A stretch of 64,000 nucleotides of DNA, from NCBI GenBank assembly GCA_016219985.1, contig JACRJO010000032.1:248001-312000 (forward strand), read 5' to 3'. The stretch comes from Sphingobacteriales bacterium. Its GTDB lineage: Bacteria; Bacteroidota; Bacteroidia; Chitinophagales; Chitinophagaceae. The notes under the pieces were generated by a model. The model was not told the DNA's origin. It worked only from the letters and a program-made list of their open reading frames with translations, and made no database searches. A program made the translations under genes and the position numbers. How positions within the stretch are numbered: position 1 is the first letter of the stretch; every line of letters begins with the position of its first letter. Positions 51,197-61,700 of this stretch are shown here, one piece after another.

Positions 51197-53812
51197 ATGA
51201 ATCGATTTGTACTTGCATTACTAGCAATGCTCACCGGTATGATGCCTGCCAGGGCTGCCCATATTATCGGTGGCGAAATGAGGTACACCTATGTTAGTGC
51301 AGGCGTTTCACCCAATTCCAAAATTTACCGCATTACCCTGATCTTATACCGGGGGGACGACCCGACGGGCGCCCAGTTTGCCCCGACCTATGTGATCGGG
51401 ATTTACAATAATGATAATGGTGCGAAAATCACCGGTACCGCCGCGAACAATAACTGGCTCGTAACCCAGGAAATTCCACCGGGAATCCAGGATGTCCCGA
51501 TTGTTTTACCCACCTGTATCCAGGGCGCGCCCAGTTTGAACTATACCTATGCCAGCTATTCGATGACGATTGAGTTGCCGGTAAATACAAACGGATACAC
51601 GGCTGCCTATCAAACCTGCTGCCGGATTAACGGGCTTATGAATATCGGGAACAGTACGGGGTCCACTTACAGTTGCAGGATTCCGGGCACTACTAATTTT
51701 AATACCGGTAACGATTCCTCCCCCCGCTTTTTTGCCCCGATCAATGTAATCTGCAAAAACGCCCCCTTCACCCTGAATTTTTCAGCAAGCGATCCGGATT
51801 CAGATTCCCTGGTGTACAGCCTTTGTAATGCCTATAACGGGGGCGCTTCTGTCAATGCCGGGTTTGACGATCCTGCCGGGCCACCCTATGGCTCCGTAAC
51901 CTATACGGCTCCTTATACCAGCGGGAACCCGTTCGGCACGGGAGCCACGATCAACAGCCAGACCGGTGTTATATCCGGGTTAGCACCTGATTTCGGCCGG
52001 TATGTTATCAGTGTTTGTATTACCGTATTCAGAAACGGGGTCCCGATAGGATCACACCGGAAAGACCTGATCGTCCAGGTATCCGATTGCATTTTAACAG
52101 TGGCCAACCCGCTCCCGGACTTTGTTACCTGTGATGGTTTTGATGTGCAGTTTTCTCATAACAGCACCGGCGCCAACAGTGTTTTCTGGGATTTTGGGGT
52201 TACCACGCAAACGAATGACACGGCTATTATCAACAGCCCTTCATTCACCTACCCGGATACAGGGCTTTATAACGTAAAGTTCGTGATCAACCGGGGTACC
52301 AGTTGTTCAGATTCTGCAGTCAGAAAAATCGGCGTGTATCCCGGGTTCTTACCTGGTTTTGTCGTAACGGGGAACTGTTTTATCAACCCGTTCCGGTTTA
52401 CAGATACCACCAATACCCGTTATGGCTTTGTCAACAGCTGGAGCTGGAACTTCGGGGACTTGGGCACCCTGGCGGACACGGCTCATATCAGTAACCCGCA
52501 ATGGACCTACCCGGGGCCGGGCAATCACCTGGTGTCACTGATCGTAACCAGCAGTAAAGGTTGCAGGGATACAGCCAGTATGACCGTGAATGTACTGGAT
52601 AAGCCGCTGCTCGGACTGGCTTTCCGGGATACCCTGATCTGTATCAACGATGCCCTGCAACTCCAGGCCACCGGTACCGGTAGTTTCAGCTGGACACCAC
52701 TGGTGAATATTGTCAATGCCAATACCAATTCGCCCACCGTATCACCGCCGGTCACCACCTGGTATCATGTAACCCTCAATGATAATGGTTGTTTCAACCA
52801 GGACTCTGTACGGGTGCAGGTGATCAGTGCCGTTACCCTTGCTGCCATGAATGATACCACGATCTGCAAGGGGGATACGATCCGCCTGAGGGCTGTATCA
52901 AACGGCTTAACCTATAACTGGACTCCTGCCGCCGGCCTGGACAATGCCTCGGTAATCAATCCAAGGGCCGTTGTCAATGCCAGCACCACTTTTACAGTTA
53001 CGGCAACGGTAGGCGGGTGCAACAACAGCGACCAGGTGCTGGTCACCACGATCCCTTACCCGGTAGCTGATGCAGGCAATTCTCCCACTATCTGCTATAA
53101 TACTTCCACGCAGCTGAATGCCGGCATAACCGGCAACTCGTTTACCTGGAGCCCTGCATCCTACCTGGATAACCCCCATGTGCTAAACCCTGTTGCCACA
53201 CCACCCAGGACCACACAGTATATCCTTTCTGCTTTTGATACAAGGGGTTGTCCTAAACCCGGGCTGGATACTGTTGTCGTAACGGTATTACCCAGGGTAA
53301 TGGCTTATGCAGGACCCGATACCATGGTGGTTACCGGCCAGTCCCTGCAATTCAATGGTTCAGGGGGAACAAATTATGTATGGAGCCCGGGCACCGGTTT
53401 AAGCAGTACAATTATTGCCAACCCGGTGGGAGTCTACAACGGAAGTTTTGACAGCATCCGTTATAAATTACGTGTAACAAACCAGGCGGGCTGCGCTGAT
53501 TCCGCCTTTGTAACGGTGCGGATTTTTAAAACGATCCCCTCTGTGTTTGTTCCCACAGCATTCACCCCCAATAATGACGGGCTGAATGATGTGGTCAAAC
53601 CCATTGCCGTGGGGATGAAGAAAATAAATTATTTCAGCGTCTATAACCGCTGGGGACAGCTGGTCTTTACCAGCACCATTAACGGCTATGGCTGGGACGG
53701 ACGGATCCGGGGCGTCCTCCAGGGAACCGGCGTTTTTGTCTGGATGGTCAGTGCCGAAGATTATACCGGGAGACCCTATTTCCAGAAAGGGACCGTGACC
53801 CTGATCCGGTAA
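51197..53812 (+). CDS. Type B T9SS cargo protein with PKD and Ig-like repeats
   Basis: The 871-residue secreted protein has a signal peptide (cleavage near ARAAHIIGG) and an N-terminal domain typical of large gliding-associated proteins (GGEMRYTYV, YRITLILYRGDDP). PKD domains lie at about 310-475 (VFWDFGV, WSWNFGD), followed by repeats with the WTP / WSP motif around 495-700. It ends in the type B T9SS sorting domain: PTAFTPNNDGLND, VYNRWGQLVF and KGTVTLIR. It starts 16 bases after the hydrolase gene and may be in the same operon. Probably an adhesin or surface polymer-binding protein; the partner is unknown. Confidence 0.9.
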   Translation: MNRFVLALLAMLTGMMPARAAHIIGGEMRYTYVSAGVSPNSKIYRITLILYRGDDPTGAQFAPTYVIGIYNNDNGAKITGTAANNNWLVTQEIPPGIQDVPIVLPTCIQGAPSLNYTYASYSMTIELPVNTNGYTAAYQTCCRINGLMNIGNSTGSTYSCRIPGTTNFNTGNDSSPRFFAPINVICKNAPFTLNFSASDPDSDSLVYSLCNAYNGGASVNAGFDDPAGPPYGSVTYTAPYTSGNPFGTGATINSQTGVISGLAPDFGRYVISVCITVFRNGVPIGSHRKDLIVQVSDCILTVANPLPDFVTCDGFDVQFSHNSTGANSVFWDFGVTTQTNDTAIINSPSFTYPDTGLYNVKFVINRGTSCSDSAVRKIGVYPGFLPGFVVTGNCFINPFRFTDTTNTRYGFVNSWSWNFGDLGTLADTAHISNPQWTYPGPGNHLVSLIVTSSKGCRDTASMTVNVLDKPLLGLAFRDTLICINDALQLQATGTGSFSWTPLVNIVNANTNSPTVSPPVTTWYHVTLNDNGCFNQDSVRVQVISAVTLAAMNDTTICKGDTIRLRAVSNGLTYNWTPAAGLDNASVINPRAVVNASTTFTVTATVGGCNNSDQVLVTTIPYPVADAGNSPTICYNTSTQLNAGITGNSFTWSPASYLDNPHVLNPVATPPRTTQYILSAFDTRGCPKPGLDTVVVTVLPRVMAYAGPDTMVVTGQSLQFNGSGGTNYVWSPGTGLSSTIIANPVGVYNGSFDSIRYKLRVTNQAGCADSAFVTVRIFKTIPSVFVPTAFTPNNDGLNDVVKPIAVGMKKINYFSVYNRWGQLVFTSTINGYGWDGRIRGVLQGTGVFVWMVSAEDYTGRPYFQKGTVTLIR

Positions 53813-53841
53813 AAAAAGCCGGCACTAACAGGATAATCACG

Positions 53842-53849
53842 TAAACTTG
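53842..53849 (+). promoter_or_regulatory. Near-consensus -7 box for the SDR gene
   Basis: TAAACTTG differs by one base from TAnnTTTG; it lies 22 bases before the SDR ATG. Confidence 0.4.
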
Positions 53850-53871
53850 TACCCGTTTTCAACTACTCACT

Positions 53872-54639
53872 ATGGGAAAAATTGTACTGATCACCGGCGC
53901 CACTTCTGGTTTTGGAAAAGCAGCCGCCCGTAAATTCGGAGCGAATGGGTATGACCTGATCATCAATGGAAGAAGGACAGAACGATTAGCAGAACTGGCG
54001 GCCGAAATCGGAAATAAATACAATGTGGCGGTGCTCCAGTTGCCCTTCGATGTGAGGGATGAAAAAAAAGTATTTGAAGCCATCGGAAACCTGCCGGATA
54101 ACTGGAAAGCCATTGATGTACTGGTGAACAATGCCGGCCTGGCCCTCGGCCGTGATTTTTTTGAAGAAGCTTCCCTCGAAGACTGGAATACCATGATCGA
54201 TACCAATGTAAAGGGACTGCTCTATGTAGGGAAAGCCGTGGCCCAACTGATGGCCCTTCGTAAACAGGGACATATCATCAATATGAGCTCCATTGCGGGT
54301 AAAGAAGTCTATGAAAAAGGGAATGTTTACTGCGCCAGCAAATTTGCCGTGGATGCCATCAGCCAGGGTATGCGGATCGACCTGTTGCGGCATCATATAA
54401 AAGTGACTTCGATCAATCCGGGAGCGGCGGAAACTGAATTTTCGTTAGTCCGCTTTAAAGGAGATGAAGCCACAGCCCAAAAAACCTACGAAGGCCTGAC
54501 CCCGCTCAGCGGGGAGGATGTGGCTGATGTCATTTTTTATTGCGCTACCCTGCCCCCGCATGTCTGTATCAACGACCTGACCGTCACCTGCCTGCAGCAA
54601 GCTAATACCATTTATTTCAACCGGGACCCGAACAGCTGA
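53872..54639 (+). CDS. Short-chain dehydrogenase/reductase
   Basis: The 255-residue protein is a classical SDR: cofactor motif GATSGFGK (TGxxxGxG type), NNAG, catalytic Ser140, Tyr153 and Lys157 (YCASK). The NGRRTERL segment suggests NADPH. It is close to the YdfG-type serine/3-hydroxy acid dehydrogenases in length and in the INPGAAETEFSLVRF segment, so oxidation of L-allo-threonine or 3-hydroxy acids is possible. The exact substrate is inferred. It is a single gene with its own probable promoter. Confidence 0.9.
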   Translation: MGKIVLITGATSGFGKAAARKFGANGYDLIINGRRTERLAELAAEIGNKYNVAVLQLPFDVRDEKKVFEAIGNLPDNWKAIDVLVNNAGLALGRDFFEEASLEDWNTMIDTNVKGLLYVGKAVAQLMALRKQGHIINMSSIAGKEVYEKGNVYCASKFAVDAISQGMRIDLLRHHIKVTSINPGAAETEFSLVRFKGDEATAQKTYEGLTPLSGEDVADVIFYCATLPPHVCINDLTVTCLQQANTIYFNRDPNS

Positions 54640-54800
54640 TCGTACCGGGGAACCCGTTCATTCCGGCTATTTTATCTATATTGGGAATTCCCCGTTCCTA
54701 TGGCTTCCGCCGCCCCGTGTATCTCCGTATTTAACAAGGGAAAAATACTTAAAGCCGGAAGTTTACGTTTCTAAAATGACAGAAGAGGAAAAACCCGCAG

Positions 54801-54808
54801 TAACTTTA
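54801..54808 (+). promoter_or_regulatory. Near-consensus -7 box before the small secreted protein gene
   Basis: TAACTTTA differs by one base from TAnnTTTG; it lies 32 bases before the chosen ATG. Confidence 0.35.
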
Positions 54809-54840
54809 TGCCAGTGCTCCGATACATGCTAAAACCAGTT

Positions 54841-55344
54841 ATGAAAAAGCCGTACTTGTTTGTACTTTTCTTTCTTTCGCTCAGTCTTTCCTGTTTTTCC
54901 CAGGAGGTGATCCGCCAGCAATCCTGTTCGAATGAATCGATCAGCCGGCAGGCCGACAGTTTGAAAAGTTTATACGGGAACGATGGTTATATCCTGCTGA
55001 AGGAAGCTTCTATCAGTATGGAAAGCGAGTTTGAAATGCCCGTGATCGTTCCGCTGACCCAGGGCAGCTGGTACCAGTTTGTTTTTATCGGCGATTACAG
55101 TTCGCGCCTGTATGAAGTACGGATGTATGACTGGCAGGAAAGACAGGTGGTTTACCGCCAGAAAAAATGGGGCGATGTGGATGGCAATGTAATTGTGTAT
55201 TCCTATGTTCCCCAGTTCTCCGAGTTCCACATGATGAAACCGGTACAGGTCAATAAACAGAAGAGGAAAAATCTTTGCGGTTACGTGATGCTGTTTAAAC
55301 GTACCGGCTCGCCGGCCGCGAATGCCACACCGGACCAACCCTGA
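54841..55344 (+). CDS. Small secreted protein of unknown function
   Basis: The 167-residue protein has a clear signal peptide (MKKPYLFVLFFLSLSLSCFSQ) and a beta-rich remainder with two Cys residues, VIVPLTQGSWYQFVFIGDYSS and YEVRMYDWQERQVVYRQKKW. I do not recognise the family. I chose the ATG at 54841 because it gives a normal signal peptide; an in-frame ATG at 54808 would add 11 residues. A strong terminator follows. Confidence 0.75.
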   Translation: MKKPYLFVLFFLSLSLSCFSQEVIRQQSCSNESISRQADSLKSLYGNDGYILLKEASISMESEFEMPVIVPLTQGSWYQFVFIGDYSSRLYEVRMYDWQERQVVYRQKKWGDVDGNVIVYSYVPQFSEFHMMKPVQVNKQKRKNLCGYVMLFKRTGSPAANATPDQP

Positions 55345-55365
55345 TCATTCCGAAAAACCCTTTAA

Positions 55366-55396
55366 TAAAAGAACCACCGAGAGGTGGTTTTTTATT
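55366..55396 (+). terminator. Intrinsic terminator of the small secreted protein gene
   Basis: AACCACC (55372-55378) pairs with GGTGGTT (55383-55389) with a GAGA loop, followed by TTTTTTATTT. Confidence 0.88.
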
Positions 55397-55450
55397 TATT
55401 ATACAGTTGGGGATGGTTGATTATTGCGTGAAAGCAGGAGGTTCGAGAAA

Positions 55451-55499
55451 GCTGCGAGTTGTGAGCTGTGAGCTGCGAGTTGTGAGCTGCGAGCTGCGA
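55451..55499 (+). repeat. Seven-unit heptamer array, GCTGCGA type
   Basis: Seven consecutive 7-bp units alternate GCTGCGA, GTTGTGA and GCTGTGA. In this array TGA, not TAG, is the recurring stop triplet on the plus strand. Confidence 0.85.
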
Positions 55500-55706
55500 G
55501 CAATACACCTGCGAAAAGGAACTTCCTGTACTTGCTGATTTAGTTATAATGTTTACAGTTGCCACTTTCTGTTCCCAATTTCCCAAGAATACGATAAGAC
55601 CTTCACCCCCCAGCCGATTTTTAGAAGGCCAACTACAAACTTCGAACTATTCCCCCTAAAGGATCCTAAACATTCATTCCCTAACAAAACCTCTCCCAGA
55701 AGGCCA

Positions 55707-55741
55707 AACTACAAACTACCAACCACTAACTACAAACTTCT
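55707..55741 (-). repeat. Heptamer array at the sprA stop codon
   Basis: Five 7-bp units of the AACTACA type; on the minus (coding) strand they read TGTAGTT. The last unit overlaps the TAG stop of sprA. Confidence 0.7.
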
Positions 55742-58700
55742 ATTGCGCCAGCGACACCCTTATCTGCAAATTACCCCTCGTATTGGTGATCGGGAAGGCG
55801 CTGCTGATCTTGGGAATATTCCGGTTCTGCTCAAAATACAGCTTCATACTGATCCGGTTATTCAACGTATAGTCAATAGACGGGGCGATCCGGATCACTT
55901 TCTGCCCGCCAGTACCAAAAGCCGTGCCCTGGTCCAGTTTACTGTTGGCCGTCGCATCATCCCGCAGGCTGAAGTCGAGACGGAAAGTAACATCATTATC
56001 CAGTTTCATTTTGCCGATCTTTTTGATCAGCGGCATTCCTTTTTTCCTCCAGTTGAAATTAAAAGTCACTTCCGTAGAACGGTTCTCCGCCAGCTGGTAA
56101 TCAATCAGGCTGAGACTCAGTGTCCGGGTCTTCTTGAACTCAAAACCGGTAGTCAGCTGGTTCGTAAAAGTCAGCTCCACCTGGATCAGCGGATCAAAAC
56201 TTTCCTGGATGGTGATATTCGGCACCAGGAAGTACGGGATAAAATTACCAGTCAGTGTATCGGTGAATTTGGGATAACCCACCCGCAACGGATCAGTAAA
56301 CAAAAGGGCGGTATTGAAACTGTTCATGCTGAATGTGCTCCGGTATGCATGACGCAGGGTTACATTACTGAATATTTTATCCAATCCCGGCAGTCTCGAT
56401 AAACCGGTATAGGTAAGGCTCCAGTTTGGCTTGGGCATGATACCGGAGAACGGGTTCGCCTTGATATTCGGATTGCTGTTCCGGATCAGTTTCACACTCA
56501 GGGGATCCTTATTCGTATAGGCGGCGATAAAGGCCGGGATCACCACATCCTGTGCGTAACGGCCATAGCCCTTGGCATACCCATCGGCATCCACCGTCCC
56601 GGACTGGTACGGGTTCAGCCCGGCCAGTTTACCCGATAACAATTTCCGGTTCGCTTCAAATTTTTTGAACGTAGCCGACACCACATTCGGATCAAACTTC
56701 TCAAACAGGGTCTGGTAAGAAATATAACTCACGTTGAAACTTCCCAATGCATAGGGGTTCAGCCGGGTGAGACCGGAAGTACCGGACGTATCTTTATATA
56801 ACTCCGAATATTGCTTATCAAAGGTCTTATCGAGGTTTACATCAATGGTAAAATCGCGGAAGGGACTTAACTGCGCCGTCAGGTTCAGCCGCTGGTTATA
56901 GCGTTGCTGGATCATGGCGCTGATCAGCGAGTCTCTTGACAAGAGTCCTTTGGCTCCAAACTGGTTGATCCAGTTCGTATCCGGCTGGTAACCGAATAAA
57001 TATCTCAAGCCGGGTTGCCCCGTTTTCAGGTTCGTCCCCAGTAATTGCGTACTGTCCATATAACCCGGCAGGGTGGTCCCGTAATCCTCGGTGTATTGGA
57101 TACCGGCCCGTTTCAGGGAGGTGGCGAGGCGCAGGAAGAATTTAGGCACAGCGGCAATCTCCGGCATGGGTTTCTGCTCTTTGGGTACTTTGATCTTCCG
57201 CTTTTTGATGCGTATGATCTTTCCCTTTTTATTCCGGATCGTATCGATGCGGTACCCGCCGGGAACATTGAGCTGTCCGCTATTATTATTCGACCGGATC
57301 AGGTCACCGCCTTTATTCGCACCGGTGTTCCCGCTCTTCTCCTCTTTCTTGCCGCCGCTCTTGTTGTCCCCGCTCTTACCGCCCTTCGGGCTCTTACCCC
57401 CGCCGGGTACGCGATTGCCTCCATTATCTGTACCTACCGCCCGCAGGAAACGCCACTTGTTGTATAATTCCTCGAATTTCATTTCCCCGTTGAGCGATCT
57501 TGTCTGTGTATTGGACAAGGTATTCCCCAGGTTCCGGGCCAGTAAGGAAGCCGCCAGCCAGTTGTACTTCGCGTTATAGCTGGCCCTCAGCGTGGTCCAG
57601 TCCAGCAAGGGTATCTTATTGGTCGGTACATTATAGTTCAGGGTAAGCTCCTGCCCGTAATTGGTATTCCGTCCGCCTTTGAACAGGTTGTGGCGTACCG
57701 AATCTTTCTTCACTTTCGTGTTGATCCGGCCCAGTGGCTCATCCACCCTCGCATTATTGGTGGCCGAAAAATCCAGCGACAGGGAACGGGTCAGGTTCCA
57801 TTGCAGGATATAATACCGGTCGAAGGTGAAATATTTATTGTAGGTCTCGGGTATCTGGTAAGGCCCGCCACCGACATTTCTCGGGCGGATCGCCCCAAAT
57901 TGCCTGAACACATCGGCCCGGAATGACAATTGGGAAGGTGCATAATTAAAATTAAAATCTTTGATCAGGGCGAACCAGGGTGATTTCGATTTGATCAGTT
58001 TCCGGAACGGCTCAATCGTCCTGTTCTGCGGGGCATAAGTGTACCCGATCGCGCCGCGGGTACGCCGCAATTCATCATTTTCAATCAGCGGGTTGTGACT
58101 GAGGGTCTGGATATACGAATAATTAAAATCAAAATTGGTAATACTCCAGGGCTTCGGCCGCTTCCCGTCTGTTTTCAATTTGCGTACATTGGTAAACGTG
58201 ATCGTCTTGATGGTGGTTACATCCTGCGCATCGTTCTTGATCGAATCCCTTTTACCGGCATCCGCTGCTTTTATTTTCTCCCGGAGTTTCAGGTCCAGGT
58301 CATACGGATCATATTCCGGGGTACTGGTCCGGCGGGTAATGCTTCCGTAGACCGGTATTTGCAATCCCAGTTTCTTCGGGAACAATTTACCCGCCTCAAT
58401 GGTGGCCGAGGCATCGATGGTGTACACATCTTCCCGGCTTCTTTCATTCACCCGTTGCTCCAGTGTACCAAAACCCCTCGATTTTGCAGTACCGGAGAGA
58501 GAGAGCGTGCCGAGGTCGGCCAGTTTGAAATCCGCCCGGGCCAGGGCAGCAAAGCCTCCCTTCTCATCGAGCTGCTGCAAACGAAGTTCATTATACCAGA
58601 CCTCCGTGCAGATGGTTTCCTGCTTGGTATTTTCCACGCCCAGGAGCACGCCCCTGACTTCGCCCAGATTCGGGTTTCCCAGGATGGCATAGGACCTGCC

Positions 58701-61700
58701 ATCGGGCAGGGTTTCCTTATACCGGGTTGCCGGGGAAATATTGAGTTTATTCCGTCTTGTCTTCAGATTGGTCAGCTCATCCAGCTGGAAATCCAGGTAA
58801 TTCTCGGAGGGCCAGATTTTGGCGCTGTCCGTCTCTCCGAACTGGGTAATCTTTAACGGGATTCTTACCTCATAATAGTTACCGGAAAAATCATTCCCGA
58901 TCCGCACCACCGCATTCAGGTCACCGTCATTTACCGGGAAGGCATTCTTCACAGACTCGGCGTGGATGAACATTGACAGTTTCCGGTACTGGCGCATATC
59001 GAGGTTCATGGTTTTGAACACGCCCCGGGCTTCATGCTGCGGGAGCCCGCAAACCTGCATGCTGATGGATTGCTCATTCATGTACAGGGCCACATTATTA
59101 TTGCTGAGCTGCTGCTGGCGTTCAATACCCGGGGGGATGCGGTACACAATGGGATCCCGCTGGTCATTCTCCTCAATATTCACCGCCAGCACATTCACCT
59201 TGGTATAATCCGGCACGGGCAAGGGGGTATAGTTCCCGGTGGAATCAATGGTATTCTTGTACTTTCTCCACTGGTTGCGGATCAGTTCCAGTTTACCAAA
59301 ACGCATCACCACGGAGTCATCAAAGCCGGTTACAAACATCCGGATGAAACGGATGGATTTGAAGTCGGGGATGTTCCCGACTTTCTGCTGGTATTGCTCC
59401 ACGGGGATGCGGAACAGGTACCATTTCTCATTCCGGGACTGGCCATTGGCCAGTTTTACTTCTGTTTCCCTGACGTCGGTAATAAAATTGGATCCCTGCA
59501 GCATACCGGGTTTAATATCCACTTTGTACTGGAAGTATTCTTCCACTTCATTCATGGTATTGTCGCGGTTCAGTTCTTCCGCGTCCGGGTACTGGGTAAA
59601 GGCATTGACAAACTGGGTATTGTTATCCGCTACGGGCGAATTACCGTGGGGGTTATTGATATTCTTATAACGCTGCAGTATACCCGCAACCGGCTGGCGG
59701 TCAAAAGAGGCATCCCGGTAGGCCTTGAAATTATCCCCGGAAGGATCGGCCAGCGCCTGCTGGTACGCAGGGGAACTGGTTCCATACGAGGCGGCGAGAT
59801 TATCCAGGTACGGCCGGAACTGCCGCTGCTCGGCGGTATCCTGCAACCCGTCGAATCCCACATCCTGTAATGCGCGGTCGGACGGCGTATTACTGAACGC
59901 ATTGGTCACCTGCAACGGGATAGCCGGGACCCTGCCCCAGACAGAACTTTCATCCACCCGGGCATTATTGGTCGGGGTCGGCAACCCGTTTTCATACTGG
60001 CGTTTGCCATCCCGCAATACATCCTCCGAAACATTACCGAGGTTGAAATACAACTGCCCGCCCGTGGGATTAGCCGAATTCATGATAAAGGGATCCTGTA
60101 ACCAGAATTCGATGTATTCAATATTACCGGTCTCGAAATCGGTCTGGTCGATATTCCGCATCAGCCCGCCCCAGGCCTGCTTCGGGTTTTTTAAACGCCC
60201 GTCTGCACCGACCCGGTTCTGGTCCGCTTCAAAGTTATACGGGCCCTTGTCTTTCGGGTAAAATGCAATATCAAAAGTGGTCAGCAGGCCCTCGCCAAAC
60301 TGGGTGCTGCGGCGGGGAAAAATTTCTTTTTGTAATACCTGCCGGGTTTCCGGGCGGGACAATTCATCCAGGTTGCCCGCGAGCGGGTTATTGGAATTTC
60401 TTCTTTCCTGCAGGACGGGTTCAATATTATACCAGGCCAGCTTGCCCCGGTTGTACCCGCTGCGGAGATCGTTGTTAAGACCCGCTTCGGGGAATAAACC
60501 ATTGCCCTGCGGGATAGAAGCCAGGGTCCAGCTGATCAGCGGGAAACGCAGGTCGATACCGGCGCGGGTGCCTTCAAAGTCATCAATATATACCTGTCCG
60601 CTCTTATCCACCTGTCCCTGCGAATTGGTACTGTTGATCTGTTTGGCATGACCGGGTTGCAATACAGCCGCTTCCGCATAAGCGGTAATGGATGACATGG
60701 CTTTCGTGGAATAGAAAGGCAGTTTATCCAGGAATTTGGTCAGCCGCGGAATATTGCTGCGGTAATCCAGGTCAAACCCGTACATCGTATTCCGGATCGG
60801 GTCTTCGCCATAGGATTGTTTGATAAAGAAAGGCCGTTCGCCCAGCCGCACAACGGTGGCCCCGAGCGATAATTTTTTATTCGCCAGGTAGTCCAGACGC
60901 AACCCGAGAAAATTCTTCTGCTGGAAACCAAAAGCCTGGTTATTCTCATAATTGATATTGACCGGTATTCCCGCGTTCACGATGGCCTGGTTCACCACCC
61001 GCAGCGTTCCCAGGTCGTAATTGATCTCATAGTCCACGTTTTCCACCAGCACCTGCCCGCCGGCTGTTACGGTGACGGACCCCCGCGGAATATTATACCC
61101 TAACTGGTACTCACTGCCCCCGCCGGCGCCTCCGTAACCGGAGGTCTTGGACTTACCAGTAATCTTAAACCGGTTCAGGTTGGCATAGGTTTGTGCAATG
61201 GCCCGGATGGTATCATACAGGGGGTAAAACAAATATTTATCCCGCAACGTCTGCGTGGCATAGAGATAATCCAGGTCATGGCCAAAGGGCTCCAGCACCG
61301 GGAAAATGATCCGGCTCTGGGAAGAGATGACCGTATAGCCTTCGATAAAGTCAAACACCCCATCCGGCTGCGGGTCGTTCTGGTTATTGAGCCGGTCCAG
61401 GTTCACCAGCGAAATGATCGGTGCGCCTTTATAAGGATCCGCCACATCGGCGGGGGGCAAATATCTTTTCTCACCGAAACTGGGCTCTTCATAAAGCATA
61501 TCGAGGGCGAAATCCTGTCTTTCCAGTTGCCCGAAACCCACGGAGTATACGTTCTTCATCATCAGGTCCCAGATCGGAAGGTTGGTACGCTGGGAAGTGG
61601 CTTTCAATAATTTCAGGAAAAGGATCCGCTGGGTATTACCAGTGGTATCCGGCGGCACATCCTGGGAAAATTCACCTACCTGGAATACCCGGCCATTGTA

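Larger units (their letters stand above)
55345..55739. other. Convergent intergenic region before sprA
   Basis: It holds a terminator, a seven-unit heptamer array of a different type, two copies of AGAAGGCCAA-CTACAAACT (near 55625 and 55698), and a heptamer array reaching the sprA stop. I see no gene. Confidence 0.6.

Noticed and set aside
59034..59870. Long antisense frame within sprA (278 codons)
   Set aside because: It lies wholly inside sprA and has no family signature.
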